A stretch of 64,000 nucleotides of DNA, taken from Soonwooa sp032078105. Its GTDB lineage: Bacteria; Bacteroidota; Bacteroidia; Flavobacteriales; Weeksellaceae. Shown here in pieces: positions 52,105 through 60,752 of the stretch. Under the pieces are notes generated by a model. The model was not told the DNA's origin and did no database searches. It saw only the letters and a program-made list of their open reading frames with translations. Both the position numbers and the translations under genes were made by a program. Position 1 is the stretch's first letter, and the number at the start of each line of letters is the position of its first letter. The stretch is from assembly GCA_046269235.1 (NCBI GenBank), contig JBJZOS010000001.1, forward strand, positions 496,001-560,000, given 5' to 3'.

Positions 52105-52153
52105 GAATAAAAGACTTTTAACTCTTTTATTCGGCATTTAGTTTTTATATTTG
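52105..52153 (+). promoter_or_regulatory. Perfect inverted repeat and -7 element before membrane protein gene
   Basis: GAATAAAAG (52105-52113) and CTTTTATTC (52124-52132) are exact complements 10 bases apart. TATATTTG (52146-52153) follows, 43 bases from the ATG at 52197. The repeat is well placed for a dimeric activator or repressor; its regulator is unknown. Confidence 0.45.
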
Positions 52154-52196
52154 CTGAATAAAAAAATGCTCTTGAGAACAGAAATACAATAAGCCG

Positions 52197-53414
52197 ATGT
52201 TAAATCTAAACTTTTGGATTAGAATAAGTCTTTTTAACTTCTTTTTAGTTTCGCTTTTAGGAACTTTAATGAGGTATAATTTGGTGTTTTCTCTTCCGGG
52301 TTTTACACATAAATTTATGCAGGAATCGCATTCGCATTTTGCTTTTTACGGCTGGGTTTCCTCCTGTATTTACATTTTTGTTGCCAATTATATCCAGAAG
52401 AATAAACCTGATTTCAACAATATTAAATATCAAATTTTACTGATTTCTAATCAAATTGGTTCCTACGGAATGTTGTTTTCGTTTTTATACGGTGGATATT
52501 ATTGGTTGTCCATTGTTTTTTCCGCAATTGCTTTGTTTACGGGCTTTGCGTATTGTTTATTTGTATGGAAGGATACTAAAACCATTAAAGATCCTGCAAT
52601 TATTTGGTTAAAATATGCAGCATTTTTTGCGGTTTTTTCTGCCATCGGGATTTTTGGTCTTGCGTATTTTTCGTCCCAAAAAGAAGCGTTTGAAGAAATT
52701 TATAGAGCTTCTGGTTATTTCTATTTGCATTATCAGTACAACGGTTTTTTCCTTTTTTCTTGCATTGGAATTGTATGGATAAGCCTTCGGAAATATGGCT
52801 TTACAATTTCTAAAAGAGACAACAAAATTACTTTTATTCTTCTTTTTTTAGGAACTTTTTTAGGCTACGGACTCTCTGTATTATGGATGAAATCTGCACA
52901 GAATTGGTTCTTACCAATGGGAATAGTGGGAATTATTCAACTTTTTGGCGCTGTAAAAATTTACAAAATCGTAGCGCAACAATGGAAAAATATTTCTGCA
53001 ACTATGAAAACTGAGAGTAAACTTCTTTTAAAAATTGTAGGAATCACTTTTTTGTTAAAATTTGTATTACAAGGACTTTCTGCCATTCCAGAAATTGGCG
53101 TTTTGGCATTTAACAATATTAATATCGTAATTGCCTATTTGCATCTGGTTTTATTAGTAGGCGTAAGTCTATTTTTAATTTGGAAAATAGGGGAGTTTCA
53201 GGAAAATAAAGATAGAAAATTCTTTAAGTTTGGACTTTATATTTTAGTTTTCGGGGTTATTTCTAATGAAATTATTTTAATATTATCAAGTCTTTTTTCT
53301 GTTATTTATATTCCTTTTTCTTTTGCAAAATATGGACTGTTATTGGTTTCAGGTCTTATTTCAATTGGAATTCTAATGATTTTCTTCAATTCAAAAGTTG
53401 AAAATTTAGAATAA
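52197..53414 (+). CDS. Polytopic membrane protein of unknown function
   Basis: 405 residues with about 11-12 hydrophobic helices and short loops. Conserved-looking His residues lie at helix ends (HKFMQESHSHFAFYGWVS ~38-55, YFYLHYQYNGFF ~177-188, AYLHLVLLVG ~318). This pattern recalls heme-copper oxidase subunit I or NnrS-like haem proteins, but the full ligand set could not be verified. It is preceded by a promoter element with an inverted repeat. It appears monocistronic. The function is not assigned. Confidence 0.65.
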   Translation: MLNLNFWIRISLFNFFLVSLLGTLMRYNLVFSLPGFTHKFMQESHSHFAFYGWVSSCIYIFVANYIQKNKPDFNNIKYQILLISNQIGSYGMLFSFLYGGYYWLSIVFSAIALFTGFAYCLFVWKDTKTIKDPAIIWLKYAAFFAVFSAIGIFGLAYFSSQKEAFEEIYRASGYFYLHYQYNGFFLFSCIGIVWISLRKYGFTISKRDNKITFILLFLGTFLGYGLSVLWMKSAQNWFLPMGIVGIIQLFGAVKIYKIVAQQWKNISATMKTESKLLLKIVGITFLLKFVLQGLSAIPEIGVLAFNNINIVIAYLHLVLLVGVSLFLIWKIGEFQENKDRKFFKFGLYILVFGVISNEIILILSSLFSVIYIPFSFAKYGLLLVSGLISIGILMIFFNSKVENLE

Positions 53415-53551
53415 CAAATTCTCAATTTTTATAATCAAAATCCTTTGCGAACTCTAAAAATGAGTTGTATTGTTAGCGTTTTGAAATTAGTAAATAAAAA
53501 TCTGTTACATTATACTTAAACCTGCATTTTATCACTTTTTTAATATTTCTT

Positions 53552-53581
53552 TTGAAGGTGTTATTTTTATTCCTAATTTTG
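53552..53581 (+). promoter_or_regulatory. Promoter of the ankyrin/DUF2271/PepSY/ApbE operon
   Basis: TTG (53552-53554), 19-base spacer, TAATTTTG (53574-53581): a full match to the flavobacterial consensus. The leader to ATG 53635 is about 47 bases. Confidence 0.7.
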
Positions 53582-53634
53582 TTATTTGTAATTATTATAA
53601 ATAAAATTAACGAGTCAATCATACAATTTACCTT

Positions 53635-55110
53635 ATGAAAAAGATTTTTTTTGCTGCTGTTTTTTTAGTAGCTGTAGCTTTTGGGAAAGCTCAGAAAAAC
53701 ACTTTATTAGATGGTGCTTTTTGGAAGAATAACCCAACTTTAGAAACTGTAAAAGCAGAAATTGCAAAAGGAAATAGCCCGTCACAACAGAATGGAGGAT
53801 TCTTTGATCCCGTTGTAATGGCGATTAACAATAAGGTTTCGACGCCTGTTATCCAGTTTATGGTGGAGCAAGAGGGAAATTCCATTGACAAAAAAACACA
53901 CCATTCAAGAACGTATTTGCAGTGGGCGGCGGCTTCTGGAAATTTAGAACTGGTAAATTATCTGTTGGCTAAAGGTTCGGATGTGCAGTATAAAGACAGT
54001 CACGGTTTATCGGTGATCGAGTATGCAGCCGAAGCTGGAAACCAAAATACGGCGGTTTTTGACGCGTTAATAAAAGCTGGAGCGAATCCAAAACTGAAAC
54101 ATGAAGATGGTTCAACATTAATAATGATGAGCATTGCGAATGATGAAGATTTGAAGTTGGCTAATTATTTCATCACTAAAGGTTTGTCACTTCAAGATAA
54201 AGACAACGCAGGTAGAACTGTTGCTGATTACGCGATGAAATTAGGTAATTTCCAAATCCTCGATCAGTTAATCGCGAAAGGTGTAAAACCAACCGACCAA
54301 GCCTTATTTTTTGCAACTCAAGGGTCGCGTACAAAAGTAAATGGGCTAGAGGTTTTTCAAACTTTAGTGGAAAAATATAAGTTGAATCCCAAAGCACTAA
54401 ATTCCAACGGTGCAACGATTTTAAATTCTCTGATGAGAAGACCAAATATTGACATTATTCAATATTTTTTGAACAAAGGCGTTGATGCAGGACTTGCAGA
54501 TAAAGAAGGCAACACGGCATTAATGATGGCTTCGCAAGGAAAAGATGCGAAAGTTATTGAAACACTTTTAGCAAAATCTAAAAATGTAAACGCCGCCAAT
54601 GCAAAAGGTGAAACCGCTTTAATGAAGGCTATCGAAAACGCTTCTGCTGAGGTTGCAACTGTATTAATTAAAAACGGAGCCGATGCCAAAGTAGTGGATA
54701 AAGCTGGACATTCTTTAGCGTATTATTGGTTCAATTCCTATAAATCAAATCCAGAAACAATTGCGGATTTCAATGCTAAACAAGCTCTATTGCAAACGGC
54801 AGGCGTTGATTTTAAATCGACTCCAAAAAACGGAAATTCATTATTGTTGTTGGCGGTGGATAAAGGTGAACTCGCTTTAGTGAAAAAAGCAGCGGAGCTA
54901 GGCGTTGATGTTAATGCTCAAGATGCCGATGGAAACTCAGCATTACACAAAGCAGCATTGGTGTCTAAAGATGATAAAATGTTAAAAACCTTGGTGGATT
55001 TAGGCGTTAAGAAAGATTTAAAAACAGAATTCGAAGAAACGGCATACGATTTGGCTAAGCAAAACGAATTCTTAATAAAAAATAAAGTGTCAATTGACTT
55101 TTTGAAATAA
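53635..55110 (+). CDS. Exported ankyrin-repeat protein
   Basis: 491 residues. Signal peptide (FFAAVFLVAVAFGKAQ) followed by roughly a dozen ankyrin repeats, for example TYLQWAAASGNLELVNYLLA, LMMASQGKDAKVIETLLAKS and LHKAALVSKDDKMLKTLVDL. It should be periplasmic and act through protein binding. It heads a four-gene operon with DUF2271, a PepSY/flavoreductase and ApbE; this set recurs in Bacteroidetes and is often near iron-uptake genes. Its exact partner is unknown. Confidence 0.88.
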   Translation: MKKIFFAAVFLVAVAFGKAQKNTLLDGAFWKNNPTLETVKAEIAKGNSPSQQNGGFFDPVVMAINNKVSTPVIQFMVEQEGNSIDKKTHHSRTYLQWAAASGNLELVNYLLAKGSDVQYKDSHGLSVIEYAAEAGNQNTAVFDALIKAGANPKLKHEDGSTLIMMSIANDEDLKLANYFITKGLSLQDKDNAGRTVADYAMKLGNFQILDQLIAKGVKPTDQALFFATQGSRTKVNGLEVFQTLVEKYKLNPKALNSNGATILNSLMRRPNIDIIQYFLNKGVDAGLADKEGNTALMMASQGKDAKVIETLLAKSKNVNAANAKGETALMKAIENASAEVATVLIKNGADAKVVDKAGHSLAYYWFNSYKSNPETIADFNAKQALLQTAGVDFKSTPKNGNSLLLLAVDKGELALVKKAAELGVDVNAQDADGNSALHKAALVSKDDKMLKTLVDLGVKKDLKTEFEETAYDLAKQNEFLIKNKVSIDFLK

Positions 55111-55116
55111 AAGATT

Positions 55117-55608
55117 ATGAAAAAAAACTGGAAAGTTATGGTTTTGAGCATGTTTGCATTGGTTTTGTCCAATTCAGTTTTCGCTCAAACAACGAAGTAT
55201 AAAACAATGATTCAGATGAATGCTTACTCGGGGAAAGAAGCCTATGTGGTAATATCGCTTATCAATCCAAAAGGGCAGTATGAGCAGACTTTGGGTGTTT
55301 TAGGAACCGATAATGAGTGGTACAACACGCTGAAAGAATGGCACAAATTTCAGAAAGTTAAAAAACAAAAATTAAACGGAATTACAGGTGCTTCGATTGC
55401 TGGTGGAGCGAGAGCAACACGTCTAATTGAATTTGACACTGCAAAACTCGATAAAGGTTACAAGCTGCGTTTTGAATCTGCCGTTGAAACTCAAAAATAC
55501 TATGCAAAAGATGCAGAAGTTGCATTGTCATCGGCGGTGTTAGACAATAAAGCGGGCGTGAAGGGTGACGGTTACATCAAAGCGATTCGATTTTTAAAAG
55601 TTCAGTAA
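55117..55608 (+). CDS. DUF2271-domain exported protein
   Basis: 163 residues with a signal peptide ending SVFAQ (~24). The remainder matches the DUF2271 pattern: YVVISLINPKGQYEQTLGVL (~46-65), then EWYNTLKEWHKF and a glycine-rich SIAGGARATRLIEFD. DUF2271 proteins are nearly always neighbours of PepSY and ApbE proteins, which suggests a role in an extracytoplasmic flavin- or metal-dependent electron-transfer system. It is 6 bases after the ankyrin gene and 3 before the PepSY gene. Confidence 0.85.
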   Translation: MKKNWKVMVLSMFALVLSNSVFAQTTKYKTMIQMNAYSGKEAYVVISLINPKGQYEQTLGVLGTDNEWYNTLKEWHKFQKVKKQKLNGITGASIAGGARATRLIEFDTAKLDKGYKLRFESAVETQKYYAKDAEVALSSAVLDNKAGVKGDGYIKAIRFLKVQ

Positions 55609-55611
55609 AAA

Positions 55612-57798
55612 ATGACCTTATCTATTTGGAGGTATGCTCATTTGGCGTTGGCGATTATTTCGTCCGCTTTCCTTTTAATTTTGTCGGTTACGGGCGTTAT
55701 TTTAGCCTACGATGCGATAGATGAAAAAGCACCGGCTTACCGTGTAGAAAATTTTCAAGAACTCAATCTGGGACATGTTTTACCCACACTTCGAGACTCG
55801 TATTTTGAAGTGTTAGAAGTGAAGGTGGATCACAACGATTTTGTGACTATTGATGCCCTAGACGAAAACGGTAATCCCGTAAAATCCTATATTGATCCTA
55901 ATTCTGGAAAGAACATTGGGAACATAAAACCCAAAAGTGATTTCATCAATTGGACAACTGCTTTGCACCGTTCTCTGTTTTTAAAAGAAACTGGAAGAGC
56001 GATTGTTGGCGTGGTGTCCTTCATTTTATTTTTGATTTCGATTAGTGGTTTTGTGCTTATTTTAAAGCGTCAACAAGGGATAAAGCATTTCTTTACACGA
56101 ATTCGCAAAGATTTTTTCTCGCAGTATTTCCATGTTGTTTCGGGACGATTGTTGTTGATTCCGATTTTGATTGTTGCTTTAACAGGAAGCTTTATTTTTA
56201 TGCTTCGGTTGGACTTTTTTAAAGGTGAAATTCAAGAAATAAAACATACTGCAAAAGCTGGTGAACCTAAGGATTTAAAAGATATTCCTTTCTTTAAAAA
56301 TACCGCTTTAGACGATGTCGAGCGCATCGAATTTCCTTTTGTTCCTGATGACGAAGCCGAACCTTTTATTGTTCATTTAAAAGATCGTTCGGTGTCGGTT
56401 AATCAGGTGACAGGAGAAATTATTTCTGAAACCAAATATCCGTATTCCGCAGTTTTAGAAAAGATAAATATCGATCTTCATACAGGTAAAACAAGCCGTT
56501 TTTGGGCATTTATCTTAGGTGTAGCTTCGTTGAATATTGTCTTTTTTATCTACACAGGTTTCGTAATTATGTTCCGCAGAACACGAACAAAAATTAAAAA
56601 TCAATTCAAAAGTAAAGACGCCGAAATCATTTTGTTGGTCGGCTCTGAGAATGGAACAACATTAACTTTTGCCGATAATATTCACAAACAGTTGTTGGGA
56701 CAAGGGAAGAAATCTTTTTTGGCTCAAATGAATCAATTCGAAGCCTATCCAAAAGCTAAGCATTTGGTTGTTTTTACTTCAACCTATGGATTTGGAGAAG
56801 CGCCAACCAATGCGAATGGTTTTGAAAGTTTAGTTAAAACAACATCTCAAGATCATCCGATTTCGTTTTCGGTGGTTGGTTTTGGATCTAAATCTTATCC
56901 CGATTATTGTGAATTTGCCGTTTCAGTGAATCGACTTTTGAACGAGCAATCGTGGGCAACCGAATTGATGAATTTATGCACAGTAAACGATCGATCAACG
57001 CGAGAGTTTGTACATTGGGCACAACTTTGGAGCGAGAAAAGTTTATTGGCTTTAGCAACAGCGCCAACGGTTTATGAAGTTAAAATTCCAGATCTTAAAG
57101 AATTTGAAGTGGTTGAAAAATCGATTCCAACAGAAGAGAATTCAACTTTTAAAGTGGTTTTAAAACCAAATAAAAAACAAAGTTTTGAATCGGGAGATTT
57201 GCTTGCAATTTACCCTGAAAATGACAATAAAGAACGTTTTTATTCAGTTGGAAAAGTGGGACAAAATATTCAATTGTTGGTTAAATTTTTTCCTGGCGGT
57301 TTGGGATCGGGATATTTGAATCAATTAAAAGTCGGTTCAAAAATTAGTGGTCGCATCATGGAAAATGCCAAATTCCATTTACCAAAAGATGCGCAAAAAA
57401 TTGCGATGATTGCGAACGGAACCGGCATTGCGCCATTTTTAGGAATGATCGACGAAAATGAGACCAAGAAAAATATTCGATTGTATTCTGGTTTTAGATT
57501 CGATAATTCGCAGGCAAAAGACTATCAAAAATTTGCGCAAGAACAGCAATCCAAGGGTCATTTAGAAAGTTTGCATCTGGCTTTTTCTCGTGAAGAAAAT
57601 AAGCAATATGTCATGGATTTACTTAAAAATGATGAAACCTATTTCGCTGATTTGTTGAAAAATGGTGGAGCCATTATGATTTGTGGTGCGTTAAAAATGC
57701 AACGCGACGTTGAAAAAGTTTTAGAAGAAATCACTTTAAAATACCATCAACAGCCGCTAAGCTCGTATGAAAACCAAATTCTAACGGATTGTTATTAA
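55612..57798 (+). CDS. PepSY-domain flavodoxin/FAD-NAD(P)H reductase fusion
   Basis: 728 residues. Four transmembrane helices (~10-35, ~137-160, ~182-205, ~300-322) surround PepSY-type periplasmic segments. A flavodoxin domain begins ILLVGSENGTTLTFADNI (~340) and includes FTSTYGFGEAPTNANGF. A C-terminal ferredoxin-reductase-like domain has ERFYSVGKVG (FAD) and ANGTGIAPFLGMID (NAD(P)). The layout can carry electrons from cytoplasmic NAD(P)H across the membrane. The downstream ApbE, which attaches FMN to proteins, fits such a path. The stop overlaps apbE by 10 bases. Confidence 0.9.
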   Translation: MTLSIWRYAHLALAIISSAFLLILSVTGVILAYDAIDEKAPAYRVENFQELNLGHVLPTLRDSYFEVLEVKVDHNDFVTIDALDENGNPVKSYIDPNSGKNIGNIKPKSDFINWTTALHRSLFLKETGRAIVGVVSFILFLISISGFVLILKRQQGIKHFFTRIRKDFFSQYFHVVSGRLLLIPILIVALTGSFIFMLRLDFFKGEIQEIKHTAKAGEPKDLKDIPFFKNTALDDVERIEFPFVPDDEAEPFIVHLKDRSVSVNQVTGEIISETKYPYSAVLEKINIDLHTGKTSRFWAFILGVASLNIVFFIYTGFVIMFRRTRTKIKNQFKSKDAEIILLVGSENGTTLTFADNIHKQLLGQGKKSFLAQMNQFEAYPKAKHLVVFTSTYGFGEAPTNANGFESLVKTTSQDHPISFSVVGFGSKSYPDYCEFAVSVNRLLNEQSWATELMNLCTVNDRSTREFVHWAQLWSEKSLLALATAPTVYEVKIPDLKEFEVVEKSIPTEENSTFKVVLKPNKKQSFESGDLLAIYPENDNKERFYSVGKVGQNIQLLVKFFPGGLGSGYLNQLKVGSKISGRIMENAKFHLPKDAQKIAMIANGTGIAPFLGMIDENETKKNIRLYSGFRFDNSQAKDYQKFAQEQQSKGHLESLHLAFSREENKQYVMDLLKNDETYFADLLKNGGAIMICGALKMQRDVEKVLEEITLKYHQQPLSSYENQILTDCY

Positions 57799-58784
57799 AT
57801 ATTAAATATACATTGTACCAAAACAGAATCGCTCTTAGGTTTCTGTTTTTGGTTTTTTCGAGCAGTTTTGTTTTCGCTCAAAAACCTGTTGTACTCGAAC
57901 GTCAAGTGACGTTGATGGGTTCGGTTTTTAATATTACATTGGTGGATAAAGATTCAGTAAGTGCGAATGAAAACATTGATTTAACCATTGAAGAAATTTC
58001 TCGAATAGAAAATTTAATTTCGGAGTGGCAACCACAGACGCAGATTTCTGAGGTCAATCAAAATGCAGGAATTAAACCCGTGAAAGTCAATAAGGAAGTT
58101 TTTGAGCTCACAAAACGTGCTACTGATTATTCTAAAATGTCGAATGGTGCATTTGATATTTCTACAGTTTCTATGGACAAAATTTGGCGTTTTGATGGTT
58201 CGATGACCGAAATGCCAAGTCAGGAATCCATAAAAAAATCTGTTGCTAATGTGGATTATCGAAATATTGTTTTGGATTCCATAAACTCAACTATTTTCCT
58301 AAAAAATAAAGGCATGAAAATCGGTTTTGGCTCGATAGGAAAGGGCTATGCTGCGGACAAAGGTCGAGAATTGATGCAAAAGAAAGGCATCAAAGCTGGG
58401 ATTGTCAACGCTTCTGGCGATATTGCAACTTGGGGAACGCAACCTAACGGGAAACCGTGGGCAATTGGTATCCGAAATCCTTTTAAGCGTCAGAAAATTG
58501 CTAAAATTTTAAAACTAAAAAACGCCGCCGTAGCGACTTCTGGAAGCTATGAAAAGTACGCTGAAATCGATGGTGTGCGTTATTCTCATATCATCAATCC
58601 AAAAACGGGATTTCCAGCAACAGGACTTACAAGCGTCACCATTTACGGTCCCTCATCTGAGTTTTGTAACGCGTTAAGCACTTCTATCATGGTTTTAGGC
58701 GAAAAAGAAGGACTGAAATTAGTCCGACAATTCCCTGAATATCGCTATTTGTTGATAACGGATGAGGGGAAAATTAGGAAATAA
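57789..58784 (+). CDS. apbE: FAD:protein FMN transferase (ApbE)
   Basis: 331 residues, started at TTG 57789, overlapping the previous gene by 10 bases. The signal-peptide-like segment (LRFLFLVFSSSFVFAQ) follows. ApbE motifs: LMGSVFNITL, GSIGKGYAADKGRELMQ (~180), ATSGSYEKY (~250) and HIINPKTGFPATGLTSVT (~267-284) with the Mg-binding residues. It covalently links FMN to target proteins outside the cytoplasm; the nearest candidates are in its own operon, perhaps the DUF2271 or PepSY protein. Confidence 0.92.
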   Translation: MLLNIKYTLYQNRIALRFLFLVFSSSFVFAQKPVVLERQVTLMGSVFNITLVDKDSVSANENIDLTIEEISRIENLISEWQPQTQISEVNQNAGIKPVKVNKEVFELTKRATDYSKMSNGAFDISTVSMDKIWRFDGSMTEMPSQESIKKSVANVDYRNIVLDSINSTIFLKNKGMKIGFGSIGKGYAADKGRELMQKKGIKAGIVNASGDIATWGTQPNGKPWAIGIRNPFKRQKIAKILKLKNAAVATSGSYEKYAEIDGVRYSHIINPKTGFPATGLTSVTIYGPSSEFCNALSTSIMVLGEKEGLKLVRQFPEYRYLLITDEGKIRK

Positions 58785-58837
58785 AATAGTACTGGCTTTT
58801 TATTAATTTAGATTTTTGAAAACGAAAATTTAAAATT

Positions 58838-59188
58838 ATGAATTCCGAAGAAATAAGAGATTATTGTTTATTAAAGAAAGGTGTTGAAGAAAGTTTCCCT
58901 TTTGACAAAGAGACTTTGGTTTTTAAGCTTGGAAATAAGATGTTTGCGCTAATGTCTTTGGATCGCCAGCCGACAAGCATTAATCTAAAAGCTGATCCCG
59001 ATTGGAGTCTCGAACTTCGGGAAGAATATTCGCAAATTGTCCCTGGTTATCACATGAACAAAGTGCATTGGAATACGGTTAATGTTGATGGTTTAAAGTC
59101 GGATTTAATCAAAAAATTAATTGACCATTCTTATAATTTGATTTTTGCCTCTTTAACAAAGAAAGTCCGCGAAGACATTTTACTTTAA
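58838..59188 (+). CDS. MmcQ/YjbR-family protein
   Basis: 116 residues, normal for the family. The start MNSEEIRDYCLLKKGVEESF and FKLGNKMFALMSL, then HWNTVNVDG, are typical of YjbR proteins, which have a CyaY-like fold and may bind DNA. The biological role is unknown. It is separated from apbE by 53 bases and overlaps the end of the convergent gene by 4 bases. Confidence 0.87.
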   Translation: MNSEEIRDYCLLKKGVEESFPFDKETLVFKLGNKMFALMSLDRQPTSINLKADPDWSLELREEYSQIVPGYHMNKVHWNTVNVDGLKSDLIKKLIDHSYNLIFASLTKKVREDILL

Positions 59189-59634
59189 AAAGCTTTAAAA
59201 TGGTCATAAAAATCATCTTGTCCCAAAAGAATATTAAGTCCCAGCGCAAAACCTTGGAAGTCTTTACTTCTATTAAACCCAAAACTATATCCCAAATCCA
59301 AGTGTAAAACATTTAGAATATTGATACCAAGACTCGGTCTTAGATTTTTTGAACTAACAGAAACTTGATACATAAACGCTGAATCTTTACCTAAAACTTG
59401 GTTAAAATGGATGTCGGGAACAACGCCAAATTTGTGATTAACAGAAGTTAAATAAGTCCCAGCGCCTACATTGATTGCAGGTTTTCGCGTGTCTGAAATT
59501 CGGTAGTCGACGCCAGCAAATCCAGCATTTTTACCAATGTAATTGTAACCGACGTTAAGCGCGAAACCTTGAGCTTTGCAAAAACTTCCAGTAAAAATTA
59601 TTATTAAAAGAAAAAAGATTTTATTGATTTTCAT
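59185..59634 (-). CDS. Putative outer-membrane beta-barrel protein
   Basis: 149 residues from ATG 59634 (MKINKIFFLLIIIFTGSFCK); starting here keeps the signal peptide at the N-terminus and avoids overlap with ribF. After the signal (to ~AQG) there are alternating amphipathic strands, such as FALNVGYNYIGKNAGFAGVD, ending in HLDLGYSFGF and FALGLNILLG, as in small beta-barrels. No family name could be given. It follows ribF on the same strand. Confidence 0.6.
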   Translation of the reverse strand: MKINKIFFLLIIIFTGSFCKAQGFALNVGYNYIGKNAGFAGVDYRISDTRKPAINVGAGTYLTSVNHKFGVVPDIHFNQVLGKDSAFMYQVSVSSKNLRPSLGINILNVLHLDLGYSFGFNRSKDFQGFALGLNILLGQDDFYDHFKAF

Positions 59635-59650
59635 GTTTTTTGTTACAAAT

Positions 59651-60571
59651 TTAAAAATCAAATTCTTGTGTTATTTTTTTATCTAAATCTAACTTTTCGA
59701 TTAGTTTTTCCAGTCCTTCGAATTTAATTTCGTCGTGTAAGAAATCACGGAATTTAACTGTAATTATTTTGTCGTAAATATCTTGGTCAAAATCGAGAAT
59801 ATAAACTTCGGTGCTCAGTTTATCACCATTAACAGTGGGATTGGTGCCAATACTTAACATGCCTTTATAAAACTGATTATCGATAGAGACTTCGACAATG
59901 TACGCGCCTTTTTTAGGAAGAAGTTTACCGTCGGCAACTTCAATATTTGCGGTTGGATAGCCAATTGTTCTGCCAATTTTTTTACCGTGAATCACTTTTC
60001 CAGATAACATATAAGGATAGCCAAGCATTTCGTTAGCTTCTATAATGTTAGCTTCTGCCAAAGCCGTTCTTATCTTCGTTGAGCTAATATGTTGATGATG
60101 AAAATCGACTGGTCCTAGTTGTTCAACTTCGAAGTCTAATTCGGTAGAAAGTCGTTTTAACAAATCGATATTTCCGCTTTTATTTTTACCAAACGTATGA
60201 TCATAACCAATTATTAAGTGCTTGACGTTTAGTTTTTTAATTAAAATTTCTCGACAAAAATCTTCACCGGTTAGATTTCGAAAATCTTCATCAAACGTTT
60301 TTAAAAACAAATTTTGTATGCCTGCTTGATTTAGGAGTTCAATTTTTTCATCCAAAGTATTTAACAACAAAACCTCATCTTGTGGATTGATCACTTTCCG
60401 AGGATGTGGCCAAAAAGTAAGAATTCCTGATTCTAGATTTTTTTCAGAAGCAATTTTATTAAGTTTTTCGATGATAGAAAAATGCCCACGATGCACACCA
60501 TCGAACATTCCTAACGATAGTGCTAGAGGTGTATTACTATTATAATGATCTAAATCTTGGTTGATTTTCAA
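59651..60571 (-). CDS. ribF: Bifunctional riboflavin kinase/FAD synthetase
   Basis: 306 residues from TTG 60571 (KINQDLDHYNSN), which gives the usual RibF length; the longer frame adds 22 non-conserved residues. FAD synthetase motifs: GMFDGVHRGHFSII (~22-35), IGYDHTFGKNKSG and ISSTKIRTAL. The riboflavin kinase half begins LSGKVIHGKKIGRTIGYPTA (~186-205) with the conserved GxxxGxPTAN. It makes FMN and FAD, cofactors needed by the nearby ApbE and flavoreductase. Confidence 0.93.
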   Translation of the reverse strand: MKINQDLDHYNSNTPLALSLGMFDGVHRGHFSIIEKLNKIASEKNLESGILTFWPHPRKVINPQDEVLLLNTLDEKIELLNQAGIQNLFLKTFDEDFRNLTGEDFCREILIKKLNVKHLIIGYDHTFGKNKSGNIDLLKRLSTELDFEVEQLGPVDFHHQHISSTKIRTALAEANIIEANEMLGYPYMLSGKVIHGKKIGRTIGYPTANIEVADGKLLPKKGAYIVEVSIDNQFYKGMLSIGTNPTVNGDKLSTEVYILDFDQDIYDKIITVKFRDFLHDEIKFEGLEKLIEKLDLDKKITQEFDF

Positions 60572-60723
60572 AACTAAAAAATTTTGGATAAGACTTTTAA
60601 TTAAAACTTCGACGAAGTTAATTTTTTGGACTTTCAAAAATAGAATTTTAAGAAGTCAATCTTATTTTTTGCAAATATGATAAAAATCTTTATTTGTGAC
60701 AATGCAGATATACAAAGTTTTAT

Positions 60724-60731
60724 TATCTTTG
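60724..60731 (+). promoter_or_regulatory. -7 element of the atpDC operon
   Basis: TATCTTTG, 21 bases upstream of ATG 60753. It rules out the in-frame GTG at 60696 as the start. Confidence 0.6.
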
Positions 60732-60752
60732 TGCGCAAGAAAAAATTTAGTA

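Noticed and set aside
60696..60752. Upstream GTG start for atpD
   Set aside because: The promoter -7 box lies inside this extension and the conserved protein begins MANQIKG at 60753.
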